DNA of 27,421 nucleotides, taken from NCBI GenBank assembly GCA_009780755.1, contig WQZL01000003.1, positions 1 through 27,421 on the forward strand, read 5' to 3'. The position numbers and the translations under genes are program-made. This document shows, in pieces, positions 16,636 through 22,707 of the stretch. This DNA comes from Promicromonosporaceae bacterium. GTDB taxonomy: Bacteria > Actinomycetota > Actinomycetes > Actinomycetales > Cellulomonadaceae. The notes under the pieces are model-generated. The model made no database searches. It had not been told where the DNA came from and saw only the letters and a list, made by a program, of their open reading frames with translations. The stretch's first letter is position 1, and every line of letters starts with the position of its first letter.

Positions 16636-16665
16636 TTGCCTGCATCATGCAATACTTGCTGCAAG
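16636..16665. promoter_or_regulatory. Putative LacI/MalR operators in the malE-glycosidase divergent region
   Basis: Two 11-bp palindromes lie 14 bp apart centre to centre: TGCATCATGCA (16641-16651) and CTTGCTGCAAG (16655-16665). A wider TTGC...GCAA pair spans 16636-16652, and another TTGCAAAA follows. CTTGCAG-like motifs are known from maltose/amylase control by MalR in Streptomyces, from memory. The site lies between malE (minus) and the GH13 gene (plus) and could control both. Confidence 0.6.
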
Positions 16666-16773
16666 ATTTGCAAAACGCGGATGCTGAATCGAGACCTAAG
16701 CGGCGCTGCCGGATCGTTTCACTGGCACGAATCGCGCGGTTCGGCACCAGCCCATACCTACAAGGAGTATCAA

Positions 16774-18648
16774 GTGACCAACCACCCGCCCGGCGAGCAT
16801 CTGCTCGATGCGCCCCATCATGACGGCTCGGAGCAATACGTCGGGGAGGCCACCCCAGCTCTCGGTGACGCGGTGCCGATCCGCTTGCGGGTGCCAGGGC
16901 AGGGAAGGGAACGGGCGGTATGGGTGCGGGCAGTGGTTGATGGGGAGCCGCGTCGGATCGAGGCCCGGCTGGATCGGGCAGATGACGCGGGCCGCTGGTA
17001 TGTGGCCGAACTGCCGATCCATAACCCAGTCACCGCCTACCGCTGGCTGTTGGATGAGCCTGGTGGTTATCGCTGGGTCAACGGTACCGGCGCCCATGCC
17101 CGCGAGGTGATCGATGCGGCTGACTTTCGCCTCACCACCTACGCCCCGCCCCCCGGATGGACGGCCGAGGCGGTGGTCTATCAAATCTTCCCGGATCGCT
17201 TCGCCCGCTCGCCGCAGGCCGATGAGCGACCGCTGCCTGACTGGGCCGAACCTACCGCCTGGGATACTCCGCCCGATGGTCGCAGCGCCGCCACCCCGCA
17301 CCAGTTCTATGGCGGAGATCTGGGCGGCATCGAGGCAAACCTTGACCACATCGAACGGCTTGGGGCCAACACGCTCTACTTAACCCCATTCTTTCCCGGC
17401 CGCTCCAACCACCGCTACGACGCCTCGACCTTTAACGCGGTAGACCCCCTGCTGGGCGGTGACGCCGCGCTCGCCTCGCTCACAGCGGCTGCCCATCGAC
17501 GGAGGATGCGGGTTATTGGCGACATCACCACGCATCACACCGGTTCCGCACATGAATGGTTCCGGGCGGCGTCGGCGGACCCGAACTGTCCAGAACGCGG
17601 CTTCTACCACTGGCTGGATCAACCAAATCGGATAGATCGGGAACCTTACGCCACCTGGCTGGGCGTCGAGACCTTGCCCAAGCTGAACTGGGACGCGCCC
17701 AAGTTGTGGGAGCGAATGATCGACGGGCCAGACTCCGTGATTGGTCGCTGGATGCGTGAGCCTTATCTGCTGGACGGTTGGCGCGTGGATGTCGCCAACA
17801 TGACTGGCCGTTATGGCCGCGACGATCATGCCCGCGAGGTGGCTCGTCGCCTGCGCGCCACGGTGCTGGCCGCCAATCCCCAGGGTCTAACCGTCTCCGA
17901 ACATTTCCACGACGCTGCCGATGACGTGATGGGCGACGGCTGGATGTCCAACATGAACTACAGCGCCTTCACCCGGCCGCTGTGGACGTGGGTGGTGGAG
18001 CCGGACTGTCCGTTGGACTTCCTGGGCATCCCGGCGCCAATCCCGCGTCGCGGGGCGCCGAGCATGGTTGCCTCCATGCGAGAGTTCACCGCCCGCTACC
18101 CGTGGAAGGTGGCGACCCGGCTGTGGAACATGCTCGGCTCGCATGACACCCCCCGCATCCGTACCGTCACCGGGTCGGCGCCGCTTGCGGAGGTGGCGAC
18201 GGCTGCTCTGCTCACCATGCCGGGCACGCCCGCGCTGTTCATGGGGGATGAAGGCGGCTTCACCGGTGACGTAGGCGAGGCCGGACGTCGCACGATGCCT
18301 TGGGAGCAGATCGGACAAGGTGGCGGTTCTGGCTGGCAGGGAGACGTGTTTGATTCCTGGCGGTCGCTGATTGCCGCGCGTCAGGGCAGCCGCGCCTTGC
18401 GCGAGGGTGGCCTACGCTGGGCCTTTATCCAAGACGACGCAATCGGCTTCCTGCGGGAAACGGCCAAGGAGCGAGTGCTGGTGGTGCTGGCTCGGGCGCC
18501 TTGGGCCGGGATGCGGCTGCCTTTGACGGGCGCGCCCGAACTACTGGCTGGAGGCACCCTCTGTGGCACGCCAACACTGCACATGACCGGACAAGCACTA
18601 ACAATCAGCGGCGACGGCCCCGCCATCGGCATCTGGCGGCTGGGTTAA
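16774..18648 (+). CDS. GH13 alpha-glucan hydrolase (neopullulanase/cyclomaltodextrinase type)
   Basis: This 624-residue enzyme lacks a signal peptide, so it probably hydrolyses imported maltodextrins in the cytoplasm. GTG 16774 is used because AAGGAG lies 6 bases upstream; longer frames run through the operator and the malE gene. Residues 30-125 form an N-terminal beta domain of the CBM34 type common in this subgroup. The catalytic barrel begins at AVVYQIFPDRF (about 134) and has region I GDITTHHTG (Asp250), nucleophile Asp339 in DGWRVDVAN, acid/base Glu376 in TVSEHFHD and Asp458 in LGSHDTPRI. Region I has HH where NH is usual. It diverges from malE and probably shares its control. Exact specificity (maltodextrin, cyclodextrin, pullulan) is open. 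Confidence 0.88.
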   Translation: MTNHPPGEHLLDAPHHDGSEQYVGEATPALGDAVPIRLRVPGQGRERAVWVRAVVDGEPRRIEARLDRADDAGRWYVAELPIHNPVTAYRWLLDEPGGYRWVNGTGAHAREVIDAADFRLTTYAPPPGWTAEAVVYQIFPDRFARSPQADERPLPDWAEPTAWDTPPDGRSAATPHQFYGGDLGGIEANLDHIERLGANTLYLTPFFPGRSNHRYDASTFNAVDPLLGGDAALASLTAAAHRRRMRVIGDITTHHTGSAHEWFRAASADPNCPERGFYHWLDQPNRIDREPYATWLGVETLPKLNWDAPKLWERMIDGPDSVIGRWMREPYLLDGWRVDVANMTGRYGRDDHAREVARRLRATVLAANPQGLTVSEHFHDAADDVMGDGWMSNMNYSAFTRPLWTWVVEPDCPLDFLGIPAPIPRRGAPSMVASMREFTARYPWKVATRLWNMLGSHDTPRIRTVTGSAPLAEVATAALLTMPGTPALFMGDEGGFTGDVGEAGRRTMPWEQIGQGGGSGWQGDVFDSWRSLIAARQGSRALREGGLRWAFIQDDAIGFLRETAKERVLVVLARAPWAGMRLPLTGAPELLAGGTLCGTPTLHMTGQALTISGDGPAIGIWRLG

Positions 18649-18758
18649 GGGACGAATATCCCATATCCGCGTACTTGGCGGAGGGTTAAGCTCATGCCGT
18701 TGAGCAGGCTGACAGCTTGGCGTGATGCGCGCATAGAGCTGGCGCCAGGTGCTTCGGC

Positions 18759-18770
18759 TAGATTTAAGCC
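18759..18770 (+). promoter_or_regulatory. Probable -10 box of a leaderless add transcript
   Basis: TAGATT (18759-18764) ends 6 bases before the ATG at 18771, and no purine-rich ribosome site is present. This is the TANNNT-to-start spacing expected when transcription begins at the start codon, which is common in actinobacteria. The 18649-18758 gap otherwise shows only weak 5-bp stems. Confidence 0.6.
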
Positions 18771-19871
18771 ATGAGTGATGCTCGGACCTTAAATGTGATC
18801 CCTGAACTGCCGAAGGTGCTGTTGCACGACCATCTGGATGGTGGTCTGCGTCCGCAGACCGTACTGGAGCTGGCCGCTGCGGTCGGGCACCCGCTTCCTG
18901 CCGATGATGCCGACGCCCTGGCCGACTGGTTCCAGCAGGCCGCCGACTCCGGCTCGCTGGAACGATACCTGGAGACCTTCGCGCACACCCTCGCCGTGAT
19001 GCAGACACCCGAGGCGCTTACCCGCGTGGCCCGTGAGGCCGTGATCGACCTCGCCGCAGACGGTGTGGTCTACGTCGAACAACGATGGGCGCCGGAGCAG
19101 CATCTCACCCGTGGCCTGAGCCTGGCCGAGACGGTTGAGGCCGTGCAAGCCGGGATCGAAGAAGGCATTGCCGCTGCCGCCGAGGCCGGATACATCATTC
19201 GCGTCGGGCAAATTCTCTCCGCGATGCGACAGGCCGACCGCTGGCCCGAGATCGCCGAACTCGCGCTGGCCTACCGGGATCGAGGTGTCGTCGGCTTCGA
19301 CATCGCCGGGCCAGAAGAGGGTTTCCCGCCCGCCCGCTACGGCGACGTATGGGCGCGGTTGGCAAGCGAAAACTTCCCGGTTACCGTCCACGCGGGGGAG
19401 GGTGCCGGGCTGGATTCGCTGACCCAGGCCGTGCATCTAAGCCGGGCCGACCGCCTCGGTCACGGCGTCCGTATCATCGACGACATCACGTTCGACAAGC
19501 TGGGACAGGCGACGCTCGGCCCGCTCGCCAACTGGGTTCGCGACCACCAAATCCCGCTAGAGGTGGCTCCGCAGTCCAATTTGCAAACCTTGGCCGCTGG
19601 CGTCCGCACTCTGGCCGACCACCCCATAACCCGATTGAAGGAACTCGATTTCGCCGTCACCCTCAACACCGATAACCGCCTAATGTCGCGCACATCGATG
19701 TCCAAGGAAATGACTCTGCTAGTCACCGAGGCCGGATGGGCAATCGACGATCTCGCCGATGTGACCATCGCTGCCGCGTGGGGCGCCTTCATTCATCACG
19801 ATGAGCGGCGTACCCTTGTCGAAGATGTAATCGTTCCCGGATTCCAGCGCCTTGAAGGAGTGCAACTGTGA
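18771..19871 (+). CDS. add: Adenosine deaminase
   Basis: This deaminates adenosine and deoxyadenosine to (deoxy)inosine for the purine phosphorylase. The 366-residue length is normal. Zinc ligands are visible in LLHDHLDGGL (His19, His21), VTVHAGEG (His, with substrate-binding Gly and catalytic Glu) and LNTDNRLMS (Asp). RLGHGVRI carries the catalytic His. The segment GFDIAGPEEGFPP is characteristic. The start is set by the family N-terminus and the TAGATT box 6 bases upstream. The stop overlaps deoC (GTGA), forming a two-gene operon. In several actinobacteria add sits next to deoA and cdd; here the maltodextrin island lies between them. Confidence 0.95.
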   Translation: MSDARTLNVIPELPKVLLHDHLDGGLRPQTVLELAAAVGHPLPADDADALADWFQQAADSGSLERYLETFAHTLAVMQTPEALTRVAREAVIDLAADGVVYVEQRWAPEQHLTRGLSLAETVEAVQAGIEEGIAAAAEAGYIIRVGQILSAMRQADRWPEIAELALAYRDRGVVGFDIAGPEEGFPPARYGDVWARLASENFPVTVHAGEGAGLDSLTQAVHLSRADRLGHGVRIIDDITFDKLGQATLGPLANWVRDHQIPLEVAPQSNLQTLAAGVRTLADHPITRLKELDFAVTLNTDNRLMSRTSMSKEMTLLVTEAGWAIDDLADVTIAAAWGAFIHHDERRTLVEDVIVPGFQRLEGVQL

Positions 19872-20572
19872 CCATCTCTTTAACACCCGCCGAATTGGCC
19901 GCCTACATCGACTACACTCTGCTTAAGCCGGAGGCTACCGACGCTGATGTGGTCGCGCTAGTGGAGGAGGGCGCCGCGCTCGGGTGTTTCTCCGTGTGCG
20001 TTTCGCCGACGTTTGTTGCGCTCGCCGTCAAGCAGGCCGCGGGCCGCATCAAGGTGGCCACCGTCTGCGGGTTCCCCTCGGGTAAGCATGTCAGCGTCAT
20101 TAAGGCCGCCGAGGCGGCGCAGTCCGTGGCTGACGGTGCCGATGAGGTGGATATGGTGATCGACATTGGTGCCGCTAAGCAGGGCGACTTTGCCGCCGTA
20201 CAGGCCGACATTGCCGCAGTGCGTGCCGTCGTGCCCGCCGGGCGCATCCTGAAGGTAATCATCGAGAGCGCTGCGCTCACCGATGAGGAGATCGTGGCGT
20301 GTTGTAAGGCATCGGAGGCGGCTGGTGCCGACTTCGTGAAGACCTCGACCGGCTTCCACTCCGCCGGTGGCGCCACCGTGCATTCGGTGTCTTTGATGGC
20401 GCAGACGGTTGGCGGGCGCCTCGGCGTTAAGGCTTCCGGCGGTGTCCGTACCCTGGCCGACGCCCTGGGTGCCATTGAAGCGGGCGCCACCCGCCTGGGT
20501 ATGTCCGGCGCCGCTGCCGTCCTGGCAGAGTTGGCTGGCGTTACCCCCGCCACCCCAGCAACCGACTACTGA
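19868..20572 (+). CDS. deoC: Deoxyribose-phosphate aldolase
   Basis: This cleaves 2-deoxyribose-5-phosphate into acetaldehyde and glyceraldehyde-3-phosphate, the last step of deoxynucleoside use. The 234-residue product is full length. The Schiff-base lysine lies in DFVKTSTGF (about 158), the second active-site lysine in GVKASGGVRT (about 187), and the conserved Asp is in EVDMVIDIG. GTG 19868 has GAAGGAG upstream, inside the end of add, and overlaps its stop by 4 bases. The C-terminus ends with a short Pro/Ala/Thr tail. Pairing with add links purine nucleoside deamination to sugar recovery. Confidence 0.95.
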   Translation: MTISLTPAELAAYIDYTLLKPEATDADVVALVEEGAALGCFSVCVSPTFVALAVKQAAGRIKVATVCGFPSGKHVSVIKAAEAAQSVADGADEVDMVIDIGAAKQGDFAAVQADIAAVRAVVPAGRILKVIIESAALTDEEIVACCKASEAAGADFVKTSTGFHSAGGATVHSVSLMAQTVGGRLGVKASGGVRTLADALGAIEAGATRLGMSGAAAVLAELAGVTPATPATDY

Positions 20573-20577
20573 CCCTT

Positions 20578-20670
20578 GTCATCCTGCACGTAGTCGCAGG
20601 ACCTAGGGTTAGCGGTTACCGTCGGGTCTAGGTTCTGCGACTGCGCTCGTTCCTCGCTTCGCAGAATGAC
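20578..20670. repeat. Composite palindromic repeat, family A (copy 3)
   Basis: The outer arms GTCATCCTGC (20578-20587) and GCAGAATGAC (20661-20670) pair with one mismatch. The inner arms AGTCGCAGGACCTAG (20592-20606) and CTAGGTTCTGCGACT (20628-20642) pair at 14 of 15. The right part also carries the CTGCGCTCGTTCCTCGCTTCG motif typical of this family. It begins 5 bases after the deoC stop and may terminate add-deoC. Confidence 0.8.
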
Positions 20671-20716
20671 GCTAAACGCTCCGTAGTCCTGTGCCACAGG
20701 GGCGCCCGTGATAGAT

Positions 20717-20745
20717 TGTCTTACTGTCTTACTGTCTTGCGGAGG
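20717..20745 (+). promoter_or_regulatory. Triple 8-bp repeat and ribosome site before the RelB-like gene
   Basis: TGTCTTAC, TGTCTTAC and TGTCTTGC follow each other without gap (20717-20740). GGAGG (20741-20745) then precedes the ATG at 20751. Tandem short repeats at this place are likely operator half-sites for the ribbon-helix-helix antitoxin. Confidence 0.55.
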
Positions 20746-20750
20746 TTGTC

Positions 20751-21053
20751 ATGAGCATGGTTTTGGTCAATGGGCGCGTTGATGCTGTTACCAAGCAACG
20801 TGCGGAGCAGGTGTTAAGCGAGCATCGTCTCACTGCTTCCCAGGCCATAAGAACGTTCTTCAACCACCTTGCAGCGGGCAGTCCGCTTCCCGAGTTTCTA
20901 ACCCCACCACTGGAAACCGATGCGGTCGAAGAGCGGAGAGCGCGATTGGCTCGCCTGGAGTCAATCGCTGGTTTGGTGAGTTCAGCGGCGCTTGCCACCG
21001 ACGAGGGAGCCGCCGCGTTGCTCGAAGCAGAGATGATGCAACGTCATGGTTAG
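20751..21053 (+). CDS. RelB/DinJ-like antitoxin
   Basis: This 100-residue protein has an N-terminal ribbon-helix-helix DNA-binding part: a beta strand in VLVNGRVDAVTK, then KQRAEQVLSEHRLTASQAIRTFFNHLAAGSPLP in two segments, closely matching the RelB/DinJ layout where the helix is followed by a GxxLPF-like turn. The C-terminal half (about 57-100) is charged and helical, the part that usually wraps the toxin. It has a strong GGAGG site 5 bases before ATG 20751; a second ATG lies at 20757. It overlaps the PIN gene by 8 bases. RelB-type antitoxins usually pair with RelE/YafQ toxins, so pairing with a PIN RNase is a module swap. It probably neutralises the toxin and represses its own promoter through the TGTCTTAC repeats. 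Confidence 0.82.
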   Translation: MSMVLVNGRVDAVTKQRAEQVLSEHRLTASQAIRTFFNHLAAGSPLPEFLTPPLETDAVEERRARLARLESIAGLVSSAALATDEGAAALLEAEMMQRHG

Positions 21054-21459
21054 CGTGCTGTTAGACACTAATGTCGTCATCGACTACCTCGCTGAAAACC
21101 GCCCAGGCCACGGCGATGCGGTGGCGTTAGTCCGCGTTCTAGTGCTCGGCGGCATTGGCCTGCACATAGCGGCCACCTCGCTTAAGGATGTCTACTACAT
21201 TGTCACCCGGACGCATGGCGAGGTTTTGGCTCGACAGGCAATCTCATGCCTCAGTGCTGACATGACGGTGATAGCCATTGACGCCGAACTCTGTGCTAGG
21301 GCATTGGCCAGCAATGAACCTGACTTCGAAGATGGGCTGATTAGGGAGTGTGCGATTGCTAGCGGCGCCCAGTGGATAGTGACGAGAGACGTGAAGGCGT
21401 TCTTGCATTCACCGGTGCCGACTATCACTCCTCGGCAACTGCTTGACCGCCTCGGTTAG
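21046..21459 (+). CDS. PIN-domain toxin (VapC-like RNase)
   Basis: This 137-residue protein is a PIN-domain RNase, probably the toxin of the pair with the upstream antitoxin. The acidic metal-binding set is visible: Asp in LLDTNVVIDYL (about 7), a second acidic site in NEPDFEDGLIRECA (about 92-96) and Asp in IVTRDVKAF (about 114). In place of the common SxxxxxE element, it has TSLKDVYYIV (about 45-54), which fits a variant PIN subgroup. The ATG overlaps the antitoxin stop by 8 bases, giving tight translational coupling. A perfect 20-bp palindrome follows the stop. The target RNA is unknown. Confidence 0.85.
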   Translation: MVSVLLDTNVVIDYLAENRPGHGDAVALVRVLVLGGIGLHIAATSLKDVYYIVTRTHGEVLARQAISCLSADMTVIAIDAELCARALASNEPDFEDGLIRECAIASGAQWIVTRDVKAFLHSPVPTITPRQLLDRLG

Positions 21460-21471
21460 CCGACCGTCGCG

Positions 21472-21491
21472 TCACTCTGCGCGCAGAGTGA
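21472..21491. repeat. Perfect 20-bp palindrome, family A (copy 4)
   Basis: TCACTCTGCGCGCAGAGTGA is fully self-complementary and lies 12 bases after the PIN gene stop. It is a loop-less, slightly changed form (ACTCTGCG for ATTCTGCG) of the repeats at 10414, 15181 and 20578. Confidence 0.75.
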
Positions 21492-21584
21492 TGGGGAATG
21501 ATGGCCGTTTTGTACAAGACTGGGCGTGGGTTTGTCTGTCAGACTCGTGTCCGTTCGTGTTCATAATCACACAGGAGTTCTCTC

Positions 21585-21968
21585 ATGCACGTCTCGCTTG
21601 CTGGCCCCGCTGGCCCTACCATCGTCACTCGCAAGGCCAAGGAGGCCGTCGCCTTCTACGCCGCCCACTTCGGTATCGTCGCCAATGACTACGGCGCCGG
21701 TGATGACTGCTGGTACTGGACCGTCTCCTTTGGTGAGCGCGGTGAGTTGTCCTTCGTGGTGCCGCAGGGTACGGAGACCGAGTTCACGGGCCAAGGTCTG
21801 TTCTTCTACCTCGAACTGGCTGACAACGCCGAGGTGGATGCCCTGCGCGAGCGACTGGTCGCTGCGGGCGTCGATGCTCCAAAGCCAGCCTTGGATGGCG
21901 GCATGTACCAATTCTGGATCACGGACCCAGCGGGCCTGCGCCTCATGATCTTCGCCGGCATGGCGTAG
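21585..21968 (+). CDS. VOC-superfamily (glyoxalase/PhnB-like) protein
   Basis: This protein of 127 residues has the paired beta-alpha-beta-beta-beta units of the vicinal oxygen chelate fold. It opens with a VTRKAKEAVAFYAAHFG helix segment, has LSFVVPQGTETEFTGQG in the middle and closes with YQFWITDPAGLRLMIF, the usual C-terminal signature strand. ATG 21585 has AGGAG 7 bases upstream. It appears to stand alone, after a palindrome and before convergent toxin genes. Members range from metalloenzymes to drug-binding proteins; no substrate can be assigned here. Metal-binding residues are not obvious apart from His/Glu candidates. Confidence 0.8.
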   Translation: MHVSLAGPAGPTIVTRKAKEAVAFYAAHFGIVANDYGAGDDCWYWTVSFGERGELSFVVPQGTETEFTGQGLFFYLELADNAEVDALRERLVAAGVDAPKPALDGGMYQFWITDPAGLRLMIFAGMA

Positions 21969-22059
21969 TTAGCGCGCGTCCGTCATGGGATTAATCGCCG
22001 AGGTTATCGCACCCCACCTTGTCATCGTCGCTTACGAAACCGGACGGGTATGTGGACAG

Positions 22060-22359
22060 CTAGGCGTACACGGCAGAGCGGTGGCCAATCTCTAGGGCAA
22101 GTACCACGAGGCGATCATCCTGGATGTCCACGATGATGCGGTAGTCACCAACGCGATACCGCCACATCCCGGAGCGATTGCCGGTGAGTCCGCGCCCCCG
22201 CGAACGGGGGTCGCCGGAGGCGGCGACAGCAACAAGAACTCTGCGGATGCGAGTGGCAGCGATCCGGTCGAGTTTTTTTAGGGCGCGTTCTGCGGCTGGA
22301 TCAACTGCCAGAACCCAGGCAGATTCAGCGGGTTTGATGTCGGTGTCGCCAAGACTCAT
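22060..22359 (-). CDS. RelE/ParE-family toxin
   Basis: This 99-residue protein has the RelE layout: an N-terminal AVDPAAERALKKLDRIAATRIRR helical pair (in two segments), then RGRGLTGNRSGMWRYRVGDYRIIVDI and the end motif GHRSAVY. The Arg residues of WRYRVGDYR and the terminal His/Tyr match the positions used by ribosome-dependent RelE RNases. The ATG overlaps the antitoxin stop by 4 bases (ATGA), so the two are coupled. The first about 12 residues (SLGDTDIKPAES) extend beyond the usual start, and an internal start is possible. Activity is inferred from family and context. Confidence 0.87.
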   Translation of the reverse strand: MSLGDTDIKPAESAWVLAVDPAAERALKKLDRIAATRIRRVLVAVAASGDPRSRGRGLTGNRSGMWRYRVGDYRIIVDIQDDRLVVLALEIGHRSAVYA

Positions 22360-22631
22360 TCGATTTCATCCCAAATTGCCGTTAGCTCCTCGGGCGTCGG
22401 CTCTGGAATGCCCATTTCATCGAACACCTCATCGAGCGGTCTCGCGACTACTCTTCCTGAGCGCACATCCTCGGCGCGGCGTTCGAGGCCAGCTACCCAC
22501 TCCAGGCGCTCTAGTTGCGCGTCCAGTGCCTCGCGCACGTAGTACGAACGAGGGCGGTGCGAGAGTGAGGCAAGCCGCGCTAGTCGCGCGCCAAGCTCGC
22601 TACCAAGTCTGACCGAGATCACGTCACTCAT
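22356..22631 (-). CDS. Ribbon-helix-helix antitoxin for the RelE-type toxin
   Basis: This protein of 91 residues has an N-terminal ribbon-helix-helix: VISVRLGSELGARLARLA, then SHRPRSYYVREALDAQLERLE. That layout is typical of CopG/RelB-like antitoxins. The acidic C-terminus (DEVFDEMGIPEPTPEELTAIWDEIE region, about 67-91) would bind the toxin. No ribosome site is seen before ATG 22631; TAAACT sits 7 bases upstream, so a leaderless message is likely. An imperfect palindrome overlaps this box and the start codon, consistent with self-repression. Confidence 0.87.
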   Translation of the reverse strand: MSDVISVRLGSELGARLARLASLSHRPRSYYVREALDAQLERLEWVAGLERRAEDVRSGRVVARPLDEVFDEMGIPEPTPEELTAIWDEIE

Positions 22632-22646
22632 GTATACAAGTTTACA
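22631..22646 (-). promoter_or_regulatory. Palindromic operator over the antitoxin promoter and start
   Basis: TGTATACAAGTTTACA is a 16-bp inverted repeat with one mismatch per arm. On the minus strand it contains the -10-like TAAACT (22639-22644), 7 bases before the ATG. Binding of the ribbon-helix-helix antitoxin here would block transcription directly. Confidence 0.55.
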
Positions 22647-22707
22647 TCGAAGCAGCTCTGATGCCCCAACGCTGCCCCTCGCCGTTGGCTGATCTCATGA
22701 GGAGCGG

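Noticed and set aside
16563..16673. 37-residue N-terminal extension of MalE
   Set aside because: It would cross the palindromic operator region and bury the lipoprotein signal. ATG 16562 has GGGAGAG upstream.
16378..16773. 132-residue N-terminal extension of the GH13 enzyme
   Set aside because: It would be read through malE and the operator region. GTG 16774 has AAGGAG at ideal spacing and matches the family start.
20578..20670. Possible CRISPR or tRNA-like structure in the gap after deoC
   Set aside because: There is no regular repeat-spacer pattern and no cloverleaf with a T-arm GTTCRA. The structure is explained by nested palindromes.
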